Source: Exiguobacterium acetylicum (lineage in GTDB: Bacteria; Bacillota; Bacilli; Exiguobacteriales; Exiguobacteriaceae). From it: a stretch of 64,000 nucleotides of DNA. Positions within the stretch are counted from its first letter, which is position 1, and every line of letters starts with the position of its first letter. The notes under the pieces were generated by a model, which did no database searches, was not told the origin of the DNA, and was given only the letters and a program-made list of their open reading frames with translations. Location: the NCBI RefSeq assembly GCF_019890935.1, contig NZ_CP082334.1, forward strand, positions 1-64,000, written 5' to 3'. A program made the position numbers and the translations under genes. Positions 52,520 to 61,454 of the stretch are shown here, piece after piece.

Positions 52520-53431
52520 TCAAACAATCGACGTAAAGGCTTTAGCGGTCACGTTTAACTCTCCAGCGGTTTCTCCCATACTATTGAATCTGTCGACGGT
52601 TTTCTCCATCACTTGAAGGCTATCCGTTGTATCTTTTGCTGATTGGTCCATTACCTTCAATACTTTTTCCAGTTCTCCGTTCATTTTTTCGGTCGTTGTC
52701 CGAACATCCACTACAGCACGTTCGACAAGTTTTGACAGGTTTCGGACTTCTGTTGCGACGACATTGAACCCTTTGCCATGATCACCGGCTCGCGCCGCCT
52801 CAATTGATGCATTTAAAGATAATAAATTGGTTTGGGAAGCAATCCCTTTGATGGTCGCAGTAATCTGCGTAATCTCGTCCGCCTGTTTTTGCAGATTTTG
52901 AACGACCTTATAGTTCGCTAACGTTTCGTTCGCCATATGTTCAATCGTCTTCTTCAATAATCCACTCTCTTTAATCCCATAGAGCGCTCTTTCGTCAAGT
53001 GTCTCTGCAATCGTGTCGAACGTCTTCGCATACGTTTCGACTAATTGTTGCCGCTCCGAAATATCCGTCGCGATTTTGACGACCCCGATGACTTCCCCGT
53101 CTTCAATCAACGGCATGTAGGTCGCTTCTAACCAGATGGAATTTCCAAGAGAATCAATTCGTTCGATTTTTTCAGAAGTACTTAATCCGAAGAACAGCTT
53201 CTCCCAAAATTCCTTATACTCATTACTATTGACAAAGGAGGGAGGACAAAACAGGTGATGATACATACCAATCATCTCTTCCTTCCGATATTTCATCGTC
53301 TTCGCAAAGAGATCATTTACATCGACTACTTTTCTTTGCAAATCAAATCGAATCATCGCTACATGATTTTTTAAAGAATCCAACACTATACCAGAAGAAA
53401 GATTGACCGTATCCGAATCCATTACCTTCAC
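52520..53431 (-). CDS. PAS-domain soluble chemoreceptor (methyl-accepting chemotaxis-like protein)
   Basis: 303 residues, no membrane helix, so cytoplasmic. The PAS domain (about 20-130) contains [37 protein letters not shown] and [20 protein letters not shown]. The signalling domain (about 185-275) holds [20 protein letters not shown] then [17 protein letters not shown], the CheA/CheW contact hairpin. The C-terminal methylation helix is short. A PAS domain like this often binds heme or a flavin to sense oxygen or redox state. It stands near an NsrR gene, so nitric oxide or oxygen taxis is a fair guess. Confidence 0.85.
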   Translation of the reverse strand: MKVMDSDTVNLSSGIVLDSLKNHVAMIRFDLQRKVVDVNDLFAKTMKYRKEEMIGMYHHLFCPPSFVNSNEYKEFWEKLFFGLSTSEKIERIDSLGNSIWLEATYMPLIEDGEVIGVVKIATDISERQQLVETYAKTFDTIAETLDERALYGIKESGLLKKTIEHMANETLANYKVVQNLQKQADEITQITATIKGIASQTNLLSLNASIEAARAGDHGKGFNVVATEVRNLSKLVERAVVDVRTTTEKMNGELEKVLKVMDQSAKDTTDSLQVMEKTVDRFNSMGETAGELNVTAKAFTSIV

Positions 53432-53709
53432 CCTCTTGACGTCTATTTTTTAGATGCACAATTCGTATTTCCTCATTATGTATATATAAATATAGTTATA
53501 AAGGGCTATTCAGAATACATCTTCTTTGAAATCAGTATCCATTTTTTTAGTCTTTTTTATTATTTTTCCTTTCTAAAAACTAGTATCAAAAGTACTAATA
53601 AATTATCAGGGTATAAGAAGTTTATATCCCTTGGATTCAAGGTATTAATAACATATTTATGCTGTTGTTAAACAGTATTAAGGCTGTGATAGAAAGGAGA
53701 AAATTCGTT

Positions 53710-54168
53710 ATGTCGACCTTATCGGAACCCCAAAGTTTGACTCTCATGCCAAGGTTATCTCAACACTTTCAATGTCATGACATCTTACAGAACATTGGAC
53801 TCCTATCGATCCGGATCATTCAAAAGAAAAGAGCGGTTTCACTGGTCGAGTATCGACGACTGTATTCACTTCTCGATCAAGAGCAATTGGATTTTCAAAA
53901 CTTCGTCCATCCGGATGTCAGGCAGCGTCTTGTCTTATGTATAAACCTCTCTTCTCACGAGTGGAGTATCTCCTTGCCTGACCATCACTTTTCTGAAGAA
54001 TTTTTTCGATTTCCGACTGATTGTCCTCCCCTACAGTTTTCTCGTTTCTATGCGACTACTCATCACTTTATGACTTCACTTGAATCATTCATCCTATCTT
54101 TATTTTCTACGAGTATTGAATTCAGTAGTGCTTCCACTTATTATCAAGATACAGCGTCACCAAAATAA
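53710..54168 (+). CDS. Hypothetical protein near NsrR
   Basis: 152 residues from ATG 53710 (AGAAAGGAGAAAATTCGTT upstream). Basic first half (SIRIIQKKRAVSLVEYRRLY) and a Phe/His/Ser-rich second half (LSSHEWSISLPDHHFSEEFF, RFYATTHHFMTSLESFILSL). No signal peptide or membrane helix. The clustered histidines could bind metal or heme. No family recognised. It is on the opposite strand to the chemoreceptor, sharing a 280-bp intergenic region with a possible NsrR half-site (AATACATCT at 53514-53522). Confidence 0.5.
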   Translation: MSTLSEPQSLTLMPRLSQHFQCHDILQNIGLLSIRIIQKKRAVSLVEYRRLYSLLDQEQLDFQNFVHPDVRQRLVLCINLSSHEWSISLPDHHFSEEFFRFPTDCPPLQFSRFYATTHHFMTSLESFILSLFSTSIEFSSASTYYQDTASPK

Positions 54169-54284
54169 GAGATTCTACGGAATTCCTGAATTACATTTAT
54201 GACTGAGGATGCTGACTATTTTACTGACTGCAATTGATAAACGAAAATAAAATAAGCATTCCTTGTTCGAACGGAGTGATAACC

Positions 54285-54740
54285 ATGCGCATCACACAAT
54301 ACACAGATTACGGACTTCGTACTTTGATATACCTCGGTGCTCATCCTAATGAAATCGTACCGATGCCACAAATCGCAGAACACTATGCAATCTCCCCGAA
54401 TCATTTGATGAAGGTTACCCAGCAATTGACGAAGCTTGGCTATGTTGAATCTGTCAGAGGACGAAACGGAGGACTCCGACTGACGCATGCTCCAAAAGAG
54501 ATTAACATCGGAACAGTCGTCCGTCAGATGGAACCGCTCGATATTGTCGAATGCTTCAGTCCGAACGGGCAATGCCTCATCGCCCCTGTCTGTCGTCTCA
54601 AAGGGATTCTCGGACGGGCACTGCGCGCTTTTCATCAAGAACTTGCGAAACATTCTTTGGAGGACTTACTCGATAATCGAGATCAACTTGTCGAACTTCT
54701 TCACACTCCCACCCCAAGTGTCGAAACCGCTTCCACCTGA
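54285..54740 (+). CDS. nsrR: NsrR-type Rrf2-family nitric-oxide-sensing repressor
   Basis: 151 residues from ATG 54285 (GAACGGAGTGATAACC upstream). The winged HTH reads MRITQYTDYGLRTLIYLGAH, AISPNHLMKVTQQLTKLGYV, RGRNGGLRL. The cluster-binding loop VECFSPNGQCLIAPVCRL carries three cysteines spaced as in NsrR. The [4Fe-4S] cluster reacts with NO and releases DNA. It normally represses NO-detoxifying genes such as hmp; none is in this window, so targets are elsewhere or the plasmid copy changes host control. Confidence 0.85.
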   Translation: MRITQYTDYGLRTLIYLGAHPNEIVPMPQIAEHYAISPNHLMKVTQQLTKLGYVESVRGRNGGLRLTHAPKEINIGTVVRQMEPLDIVECFSPNGQCLIAPVCRLKGILGRALRAFHQELAKHSLEDLLDNRDQLVELLHTPTPSVETAST

Positions 54741-54945
54741 TCAGTTTTGCTTCATATCATCGACTGATTCATCTAGTATGTCCCGACAAACTACTATGAG
54801 AAACAGAGCTAATCACACGTGTGGTGGACGTTATACTTTGTTAGCCATAACAACAGCCAATAGGAACATCATCAAAAAAATCATCTTATTTTACTTACTA
54901 TTTTTTCACTGCTTCTAGCGAAAATAATGGAAAGGAGAACATTTC

Positions 54946-55182
54946 ATGCACTCGTCTGATTTTCAAGATCGCTGTCGACAAGTTGCTTTAGAAGCGTTTC
55001 TCGAGATGTATTCACGACTTTTACATGCAACAGACTCACCTCTGAAGCGACAGCAAGTCGAAAGCGTTCTTGAAGAGATGCGCAAAGAGTTCTCTCTTGA
55101 AGTCTTGACTACTTCATCTTCAAACAGAACCATCGAAAATGCTCAAAAACTCTATCAAGAGCTTCATCTTTTTTTGAACTAA
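54946..55182 (+). CDS. Small helical protein of unknown function
   Basis: 78 residues, GGAAAGGAGAACATTTC upstream. All-helical prediction: FQDRCRQVALEAFLEMYSRL, KRQQVESVLEEMRKEF, NAQKLYQELHLFLN. No motif recognised. It lies between NsrR and the interrupted repeat. Confidence 0.55.
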   Translation: MHSSDFQDRCRQVALEAFLEMYSRLLHATDSPLKRQQVESVLEEMRKEFSLEVLTTSSSNRTIENAQKLYQELHLFLN

Positions 55183-55216
55183 AAGATTCATTTTAAATAA
55201 ATGTTTTATTCTATTT

Positions 55217-55545
55217 CGCTCCGTGCCTTCCGTCGCAAGGAACAGGAACGTAGAGATGCCTCGCGCAGGCGAGTCGCAGCTCTCGTTATCGATCCGGCAG
55301 GAGGGCAGCGGTGCGATGAGGATGTTGCTGCGTGCAGCCTACAGCCTCACGCATGAGCCCGAAAAATCTTCTTATGCTGTACATCCAGTAGAAAGAGCAT
55401 CACTACCTATCTACAAGAGGATCGATTCACTTCAATCAGCTATCTCTCCTCAAACCTTCGTACACTCCACTACTGTCTCACTACTGCATCCTCCATAACA
55501 CCCTTCTATCTATATAGAAAAGAATAGATGTACTTTCTTACCCGC
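55217..55545. repeat. Hairpin-rich repeat, second copy, left part
   Basis: Matches the first 330 bp of the copy at 51906-52339 and stops at CCCGC (55541-55545), exactly at the base of that copy's main hairpin. The matching remainder begins with CCCGC at 61455. The 5.9 kb between is an insertion. Confidence 0.9.
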
Positions 55546-55905
55546 TATACAATTGCAATAAAAACGCTATATGAGCAATTATGGGCGTCTGAGAAGCCTA
55601 TTCGAATTACGACATCTCTTTTAGGTAAACGTTTAGGGATAATAGCCAATCTTGAAAGACATTTAGAACAGCTGCCTATTACAAAGCGTTTACTTGAGCA
55701 AATTACGGAAAGTGTGGAACAATTTCAAATTCGCAGATGCTGTAGAATCATTGATAATTTGAAAAATGAATCAAGCGATGTGAAATTGTGGCGTGTTCAA
55801 AGATTGGCAGGGATAAAGTCAAAGGATTTTAAAACGATTCGGTCAATATTAGAGGCGTATTTACAGGAAGGTGGAATCGATGAAAAGCAAAGATATAAAG
55901 CTTAA
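55546..55905 (+). pseudogene. TnsD C-terminal fragment
   Basis: About 120 codons reading TIAIKTLYEQLWASEKPIRI then LLGKRLGIIANLERHLEQLP and KRLLEQITESVEQFQIRRCC, which resembles the C-terminal target-recognition part of TnsD/TniQ proteins (the full protein is 500-600 residues). It begins exactly at the insertion boundary, with an accidental start in the flanking repeat (ATG at 55528). The TniQ domain is lost, so it cannot recruit TnsC. Its end overlaps the tnsE start by 26 bp. Confidence 0.6.
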
Positions 55906-57406
55906 GAATTGGCCGTTTGATCAAGGTGCACGCGTGAAATTAGAATGGATCGGTGCACCTTTTAGATACGAAAAAAAGATTGTGCTGCCAGTTTATTTTA
56001 GTGGAAAAGTTAATGGATATTATACAACTGAAAAGTTAATAGTTGATTGGACTGTATTAGCTTCTTTAAGAATCCAGCATTATTACGTAGATGGGGTTAT
56101 TACGCAACCTATCTCACCTAACCAAACTGAAGAAATTATCATTACAATAGATCCAAATTACGTTGGCTATTTTGAACAAAACTATTCAATACGCGGGACA
56201 AAATATACAGAAATATCGCAAACTTTCGTTATCAAATACAATGGGGAGCGTTTCTACCTACCTTTAATTGAAGTGCTTAGAGGAATCATTGCACCGAATG
56301 CATTCCTGTTGAATTGTTTATTTGAAATGAACTCTTTCCCGTTATATTTCACAGAACAATATGAGTCGGATTTATTACGATTACACTTCGCGTCTTCATA
56401 CAATGCAAAGTATTTAAAGAACGAGTATTTACATCATTTAGTGTGGCTATTAATGAACAATAACGCTCGTAAAGTATATGAAAGTATAGCTAGTAATTTT
56501 CATTTTAATGACTCTCTTAAGTTTGAATGGCCATTTCAAACACCAATCAAACTAAAGCTACGTGTGAAAAAAACACCAACAGGATATACAGTTCTATATA
56601 TTAAGGCGATGCTAGATAAAGAATTGCAGGTTTCTAATTTGGAAATTACTCACCCTAGCCTTGTTCGTCATGAAAAATCGAATGAACCAAGAAAACGTAT
56701 AATTCTCCCCCTTTCAACTTTAGGCGATTATGAAGCGGATGTAACAGTTGATGGACGTACAAATGAATTTGATGAAGTAATGACTGATACTTTAACTCAT
56801 GAATACGTAGATGCTCTAGTAATTACTAAACAAAGAATAACTTCATCCAAACAACGCGAGGGAATTGATCACAACACTAAAAAGACTGTCAAAGCAGTTA
56901 ATAACAGCCGTTCAATGGGGGATATTGGCGGAACAAGTCTATTAAGAGGCTTAGAAGTTAAGTCATTACAAAATACATATGTTAATGGTGAATTAGCGGA
57001 CTTTAAAGAAGTATTAAATGAGTTATCAAGAGCTTATTTTGTAGAAAGTGTGGAGGCATATGTTGGTGAGTTAACTGACATAGGAGAGCGTTCATTTGCG
57101 TTTTTAGATGATGGCATTACTCCTAGAAAGTATATAGTGGCATATGTAAAACTAAGGAATGGAAAAGAAGTTGCATTGTTAGAAGTTGAACGCGCTGGGC
57201 GTAGTGTTTCTACTTTAATTATTACATCCTTAGATTGTTCAAATATTAAATTGCATATTGAGCCTTTACTAAAATACATTATATTCAGCTCAGGTAGTTG
57301 GTTAAAAGAAGGTTTAGTTAAATGGGAAAAGAGCCTAGCGATTTATAAAGTAAAGCACACGAGTAACTTTAAAAAGTTGGTATTCAGTAAAATCTCAGAC
57401 GTTTAA
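55880..57406 (+). CDS. tnsE: TnsE-like Tn7 target-selection protein
   Basis: 508 residues from ATG 55880 (CAGGAAGGTGGAATCG upstream). N-terminal half: FDQGARVKLEWIGAPFRYEK, VYFSGKVNGYYTTEKLIVDW. C-terminal half: MGDIGGTSLLRGLEVKSLQN, RKYIVAYVKLRNGKEVALLE and KGLV-type end SSGSWLKEGLVKWEKSLAIY. The last region matches the TnsE C-terminal domain, which binds DNA 3' ends and the sliding clamp and directs Tn7 to replicating conjugal plasmids. Full length, no lesions seen. Presence on a conjugative plasmid fits that pathway. Without TnsABC it is inactive here. Confidence 0.75.
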   Translation: MKSKDIKLKNWPFDQGARVKLEWIGAPFRYEKKIVLPVYFSGKVNGYYTTEKLIVDWTVLASLRIQHYYVDGVITQPISPNQTEEIIITIDPNYVGYFEQNYSIRGTKYTEISQTFVIKYNGERFYLPLIEVLRGIIAPNAFLLNCLFEMNSFPLYFTEQYESDLLRLHFASSYNAKYLKNEYLHHLVWLLMNNNARKVYESIASNFHFNDSLKFEWPFQTPIKLKLRVKKTPTGYTVLYIKAMLDKELQVSNLEITHPSLVRHEKSNEPRKRIILPLSTLGDYEADVTVDGRTNEFDEVMTDTLTHEYVDALVITKQRITSSKQREGIDHNTKKTVKAVNNSRSMGDIGGTSLLRGLEVKSLQNTYVNGELADFKEVLNELSRAYFVESVEAYVGELTDIGERSFAFLDDGITPRKYIVAYVKLRNGKEVALLEVERAGRSVSTLIITSLDCSNIKLHIEPLLKYIIFSSGSWLKEGLVKWEKSLAIYKVKHTSNFKKLVFSKISDV

Positions 57407-57977
57407 TAAATAATCCTTTTAATACACTTAAATGGAACACTCCATAAATGGTGGTTGCGACAAAACAAAAACTTAACTTTTGTGTGTCCGAAACCTTGAC
57501 CTAAATCCAGCTCGCTGTTACCCTGTTTTTTGGTAGATAGTATAGTTAAATGAGATTTTATTTATTATATTTGTGAAGTAATCTACTTAAACAAACGAAA
57601 GTGCTGTAGTTTAAAAAGGATTTATAACGTATACATCAATAAATATAATAACGTTCCCAAATGGAAGTTTGGGGGCATAGGGAAAAGCGACAAACGTTGA
57701 TATAACGGCCATTTGTCTCTTTTTTAGTGGAACATTGTTTATGCAACTTTTTATGCAAGCACGGCAAACACTTGATACAAGGCAGAACAATCTATAAAAT
57801 AGTAAATGGAAAGGGAGATTATAGTTTCTACCCGTAATCTTTTTTCTGCAAACGGGCCATTATCCAAAATACCACATAACAGAAGAAATTTATGATAAAT
57901 ATATATTAAGTTTTGAAATATTGGTATTTATGCCAAAGGGTATTCAGTACAGTGCAATAAAAATAGTCTTAGTTAAC
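57407..57977. other. Non-coding stretch between tnsE and the macrolide genes
   Basis: No gene. Possible hairpins: CCCAAATGGAAGTTTGGG (near 57657) and an imperfect GACAAACGTT/AACGGCCATTTGTC followed by T6 near 57690-57730, which may end the tnsE transcript. Confidence 0.35.
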
Positions 57978-58005
57978 TTGACTTTTTTTATTAAAAATAT
58001 ATAAT
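57978..58005 (+). promoter_or_regulatory. Promoter of the mef-msr operon
   Basis: TTGACT (57978-57983), 16-bp spacer, TATAAT (58000-58005). A perfect -10 and five of six bases at -35. The leader peptide gene begins 40 nt further on. Confidence 0.7.
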
Positions 58006-58045
58006 TACTAATGTATTTTATAAACTATTAGGAGGATTATTAAAA

Positions 58046-58090
58046 ATGACACATTCTATGAGACTACGTTCCCTATCTTTGAACAAGTAA
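58046..58090 (+). CDS. Leader peptide MTHSMRLRSLSLNK for macrolide-dependent attenuation
   Basis: Fourteen codons with AGGAGGATTATTAAAA before the ATG. The first eight residues are identical to the ErmD leader peptide (MTHSMRLR...) and contain the Arg-Leu-Arg (+x+) motif on which macrolide-bound ribosomes stall. In streptococcal mef/mel elements a similar MTASMRLR leader controls transcription attenuation. Here a stalled ribosome would stop the downstream terminators (about 58100-58155 and 58403-58430) from forming. Confidence 0.85.
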   Translation: MTHSMRLRSLSLNK

Positions 58091-58402
58091 TTAAATACGT
58101 TCAAAGGCTCTGTTTGTATTTACAGAGTAAACGGGAGTAGTCTGTCCTTTTTTAATAATCTTCATTTCAAAAATCCACCCAATCCATACTTGTGGTTTGT
58201 CTAACTATTTTGATGTAGGCAATATACTGTTTGATTTATTTGGGATGGAAAGATGTTATGATGAGAAAGGCGACTTGTTCTGCCCTTCTTTATTTTTATC
58301 TTTTTCACTTTCTTAGCCATGCTCATGCTAGAGCTAGGTATGTTTAGTGATGACTTTCTACAAGTCACAAAAAATAAGGATGGATCTCTTTCCCTTTACT
58401 CT

Positions 58403-58433
58403 AAAATCACAAGCAGATGCTTGTGATTTTTTT
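58403..58433 (+). terminator. Attenuator terminator just before mef
   Basis: AAAATCACAAGC, loop AGAT, and GCTTGTGATTTT make a 12-bp stem followed by further T. It ends 7 nt ahead of the mef ribosome site (GGAGG at 58441). It would stop transcription unless antitermination occurs. An upstream hairpin near 58100-58155 (GGCTCTG...CAGAG, followed by CTTTTTT) may be the first attenuator. Confidence 0.75.
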
Positions 58434-58453
58434 ATTATTTGGAGGTAGGGAAA

Positions 58454-59647
58454 ATGGATAATATGAATTGGAAACGGAAATTTATTGCGATTTTTACAGG
58501 GCAGTTCTTTTCACTATTAAGCAGTGCTGCTGTTCAATTTAGTATCATTTGGTGGTTAACAGATACATCAGGAGGTTCTCCACTGATTTTAACATTAGCA
58601 GGACTGGCTGGATTTATGCCACAAGCATTGTTAGGTCCTTTTGCAGGAACTATTACTGATCGTTATTCACGAAAAGTGATTATGATAATTGCAGATATGA
58701 CGGTTGCACTTGGAAGTTTAGCTTTATTTGTATCAATGTATTTTTATGATCCGAGTATTATATTGGTGATAATTGTATTGATCGTTCGTTCATTAGCAAC
58801 TGCATTCCATATGCCGGCTATGCAAGCGTCTATTCCACTAATAGCCCCAAAAGAGCATTTGACAAAAGTTTCTGGATGGGGACAGACAGTGGCTTCTATA
58901 TCAAATATTGTTGGTCCAGCAGCGGGGATGTCATTACTAGCGATAAGCTCCGTTGAGTGGGTTCTATTACTAGATGTCTTTGGGGCAGTAATTGCTAGTA
59001 GTATTTTGCTATTTATTCACATTCCAAATGTACAGAGTTCAGAAACTGTTGATTCTTCTAGTTTTATCAGCGATATGAAAGAAGGATATCATGCACTTGT
59101 AAAACATCCTGTTTTATTAAGGTTAACAGTCACGATTACGATTGTTTCGGTGCTGTATATTCCGCTAGGCACTTACTTTCCGCTTATGACACGAAATCAT
59201 TTCGAGAAGGGCGTAGTTGAAGCTGGAATAATCGAAATTGTTTTTGCTGTTGGCCTCATCTTTGGTGGTATATTAATGGGGATTTTCGGAGATCGATTTG
59301 AAAAATTGAAACTCATTGTTAGCGGAATGATACTGATGGGGATTGCCTTATTCATTTCTGGCACACTTCCATCAACTTTATTCTATGGATTTATCGTAAT
59401 GGCTGGTCTAGTGGGATTGTCTGGTCCATTATTTTCAGCTCCGTTTTATGCTCTTATCCAAACCGAAATTGAACCTCATTTACTTGGGAGAGTGTTTAGT
59501 TTTGTTGGAAGTTTGGCATTACTTGCAACACCGTTGGGTTACGCATTTGCTGGGGTTCTGATCCACTTAACAAATGTGGCCGTATTATTTTTGATTACAG
59601 GTATATTAATTGTATTAAATGCTGTTATCGTAAGGAAAGCAAAATAG
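58454..59647 (+). CDS. mef: Mef-type MFS macrolide exporter
   Basis: 397 residues from ATG 58454 (TTGGAGGTAGGGAAA upstream). About 12 membrane helices. It begins MNWKRKFIAIFTGQFFSLLS, the characteristic opening of Mef(A)-like proteins, then LGPFAGTITDRYSRK (the GxxxDRxxRK loop of MFS) and LLGRVFSFVGSLALL. It should pump 14- and 15-membered macrolides using the proton gradient. It is clearly diverged from streptococcal Mef(A) and may be a separate class. It is followed by the ABC-F gene, the same order as in mef-msr(D) elements. Expression is controlled by the leader peptide and attenuators ahead of it. Confidence 0.8.
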   Translation: MDNMNWKRKFIAIFTGQFFSLLSSAAVQFSIIWWLTDTSGGSPLILTLAGLAGFMPQALLGPFAGTITDRYSRKVIMIIADMTVALGSLALFVSMYFYDPSIILVIIVLIVRSLATAFHMPAMQASIPLIAPKEHLTKVSGWGQTVASISNIVGPAAGMSLLAISSVEWVLLLDVFGAVIASSILLFIHIPNVQSSETVDSSSFISDMKEGYHALVKHPVLLRLTVTITIVSVLYIPLGTYFPLMTRNHFEKGVVEAGIIEIVFAVGLIFGGILMGIFGDRFEKLKLIVSGMILMGIALFISGTLPSTLFYGFIVMAGLVGLSGPLFSAPFYALIQTEIEPHLLGRVFSFVGSLALLATPLGYAFAGVLIHLTNVAVLFLITGILIVLNAVIVRKAK

Positions 59648-59659
59648 GAGGGGAATTTC

Positions 59660-59683
59660 ATGCAATTTTTACTATTCTTTTGA
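59660..59683 (+). CDS. Leader peptide MQFLLFF ahead of the ABC-F gene
   Basis: Seven codons and TGA with AATAGGAGGGGAATTTC before the ATG. Stop falls at the base of hairpin A (59682-59716). A short hydrophobic leader at this position also precedes msr(D) (MYLIFM), where drug-bound ribosomes stall on it. Here the amino acids differ but size, hydrophobic nature and place agree. Confidence 0.7.
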   Translation: MQFLLFF

Positions 59684-59735
59684 TACGAGCTTGGTTTTGA
59701 GAAAGAGGCTCGTATCGATTCTAGCTATCGATACG
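59682..59735 (+). promoter_or_regulatory. Mutually exclusive hairpins controlling the ABC-F gene
   Basis: Hairpin A: GATACGAGC (59682-59690) with GCTCGTATC (59708-59716). Hairpin B: CGTATCGAT (59711-59719) with ATCGATACG (59727-59735). The strand 59711-59716 is shared, so only one can form. A ribosome stalled on the leader would cover the left arm of A and favour B. Confidence 0.65.
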
Positions 59736-59764
59736 GAATAAAAATATTTCGGGGGTAGCGAAAG

Positions 59765-61222
59765 ATGGGACAAATCTGTTTTGAATTAGAAAATGTAGAA
59801 GTGACATATCTAGATAAAGAGGTTTTAAAGATTGAAAGATTAGCTGTACACCAATTTGACCGTATCGGCATAGTCGGTAAAAATGGTGCAGGTAAAAGCA
59901 CGTTACTAAAATTACTGGCGGGTATCATTAAGCCAACAACGGGAAAGGTGAATCGGCTTGTTGAGAATGGCTATTTTGAGCAACTTGAAACTCCATCAGT
60001 ACGTGATGCTGATCCAGTGTTACTTGGAAAATTAGACGTACCAAAAGACTCTAATCAGCTAAGCGGTGGGGAACAAACAAGGATGAAACTCGCTAAATTG
60101 TTTACTCATTATTATGAAGCTTTATTAATTGATGAGCCGACTACTCACTTAGACCAAGAGGGGATTTCGTTTTTGCTCGATGAACTTAGGTATTACTACG
60201 GAGCGCTTGTATTAATTAGTCATGACCGTTCTGTATTAGATGAACTAGTTACGACAATTTGGGAAGTTCATGAAGGTAAGGTACGAATCTATTCAGGAAA
60301 TTACAGCGACTACATGGCACAAAAGAAGTTAGAACGTGAACAGCAGAGTCAAGCACATGAACAGTTCATAAAAGAAAAGAGCAGGCTAGAAAAAGCAGCA
60401 CAAGAAAAAATGAAGAAAGCTGAAAAAGTTGCACAAGCAGGTCGATTGTCAAAAAAAGATGCGAATGCAAAGCCGGATAAGTCCTTTATGACAAAATCCA
60501 AAGGTACGAGCCAAAAAGCTATGCAGCGTGCAGCAAAGGCCATTGAGCAACGAATGGAAAAACTTCAGGAAGTCGATGCTGTAAAAGAGGATAGGCAAAT
60601 AAACTTCCATCAATCGAGAAATTTAGAGCTGCATAATAAATTTCCGATAATGGCAGACCGATTTACTCTTCAAGTGGATAACAAAGTATTATTAAATGAA
60701 GTAAGTTTTCAAATGCCGCTTGGTAAAAAAATTGCAATTTCGGGTAAAAATGGTGCTGGCAAAAGTACTTTACTCCACCATATTGCTATCAATGCGCCCG
60801 GTTTAACAATTTCACCAAAAGCAAAAATTGGATACTTTCGTCAAATGAGCTATCAATATACAAGGGATGAAACGGTATTGGAATTTCTGAAAAATCGTTC
60901 TGAATACGATGAGAGATTTTTACGAAGCGTTCTACATTCCATGTTGTTTGTCGGCACAGATATATTAAAAAGTGTAAAATCATTAAGTGGTGGTGAAGCG
61001 ATTCGTCTACAATTATGTCAATTATTTTTAGGAGAGTATAATATTTTATTGTTAGATGAACCAACCAATTTTTTAGATATCTATGCTATTGAAGCGTTAG
61101 AAAGATTTATTACAGCATATAAAGGCACTATTATCTTCGTATCACATGATCGCAGGTTTATTGATTGTGTAGCAGATTGTATATATTTCATTGAAGATCA
61201 ACAGCTAAAATTAAGGGGTTGA
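59765..61222 (+). CDS. msr: Msr-type ABC-F ribosomal protection protein
   Basis: 485 residues, two ATPase domains without membrane helices. Domain 1: GKNGAGKST (about 37), LSGGEQTRMKLA, LLIDEPTTHLD. A charged linker (about 185-270) contains the helical interaction arm region. Domain 2: GKNGAGKST (about 330), LSGGEAIRLQLC, LLLDEPTNFLD. The catalytic glutamates are present. Length and motif spacing match Msr(D) (487 aa). ABC-F proteins of this type remove macrolides and streptogramins from the ribosome exit tunnel. GGGGGTAGCGAAAG is the ribosome site. Sequence is moderately different from Msr(D), perhaps a new variant. Confidence 0.85.
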   Translation: MGQICFELENVEVTYLDKEVLKIERLAVHQFDRIGIVGKNGAGKSTLLKLLAGIIKPTTGKVNRLVENGYFEQLETPSVRDADPVLLGKLDVPKDSNQLSGGEQTRMKLAKLFTHYYEALLIDEPTTHLDQEGISFLLDELRYYYGALVLISHDRSVLDELVTTIWEVHEGKVRIYSGNYSDYMAQKKLEREQQSQAHEQFIKEKSRLEKAAQEKMKKAEKVAQAGRLSKKDANAKPDKSFMTKSKGTSQKAMQRAAKAIEQRMEKLQEVDAVKEDRQINFHQSRNLELHNKFPIMADRFTLQVDNKVLLNEVSFQMPLGKKIAISGKNGAGKSTLLHHIAINAPGLTISPKAKIGYFRQMSYQYTRDETVLEFLKNRSEYDERFLRSVLHSMLFVGTDILKSVKSLSGGEAIRLQLCQLFLGEYNILLLDEPTNFLDIYAIEALERFITAYKGTIIFVSHDRRFIDCVADCIYFIEDQQLKLRG

Positions 61223-61310
61223 TTAATGATGAAGGAGAAATAATGGGGTTATTATCAAAATAAGATCTTTCGTAATTGGGTACTGTTTTGAAGAATACAG
61301 TAGAGAATTA

Positions 61311-61454
61311 TCAAACTTTTTTATAAAAATAGTGTAATACTTTATAAAGAAAGAACCCGTTTTGATCAAACTTTTTTCAAAACGGGTTCTTTAAATTTAA
61401 CGTAAGATAAGCCTTTGTCGCTTCATTTTGATCAAACTTTATTTTAAACCAACA
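61311..61454. repeat. Tn7-like right end with three TnsB-type repeats
   Basis: ATTATCAAACTTTTTT near 61309, TTGATCAAACTTTTTT near 61362, and TTGATCAAACTTTATTTT near 61428, spaced about 55-65 bp. The terminus reads AAACCAACA directly before CCCGC. Repeats of this kind mark transposase binding sites at Tn7-like ends. No matching repeats are seen at the left boundary (55546). Confidence 0.65.

Larger units (their letters stand above)
55546..61454 (+). mobile_element. Left-truncated Tn7-like element with mef-msr macrolide cargo
   Basis: 5.9 kb inserted in the hairpin-rich repeat, with CCCGC on both sides (55541-55545, 61455-61459) as a candidate 5-bp target duplication, the length Tn7 makes. It contains a tnsD C-terminal fragment, tnsE, and the Mef/ABC-F genes. 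Its right end finishes in ACA after three spaced copies of ATCAAACTTT, as expected for TnsB sites. tnsA, tnsB, tnsC and the TGT-type left end are missing, so it could move only with help and with a working left end. Confidence 0.75.
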
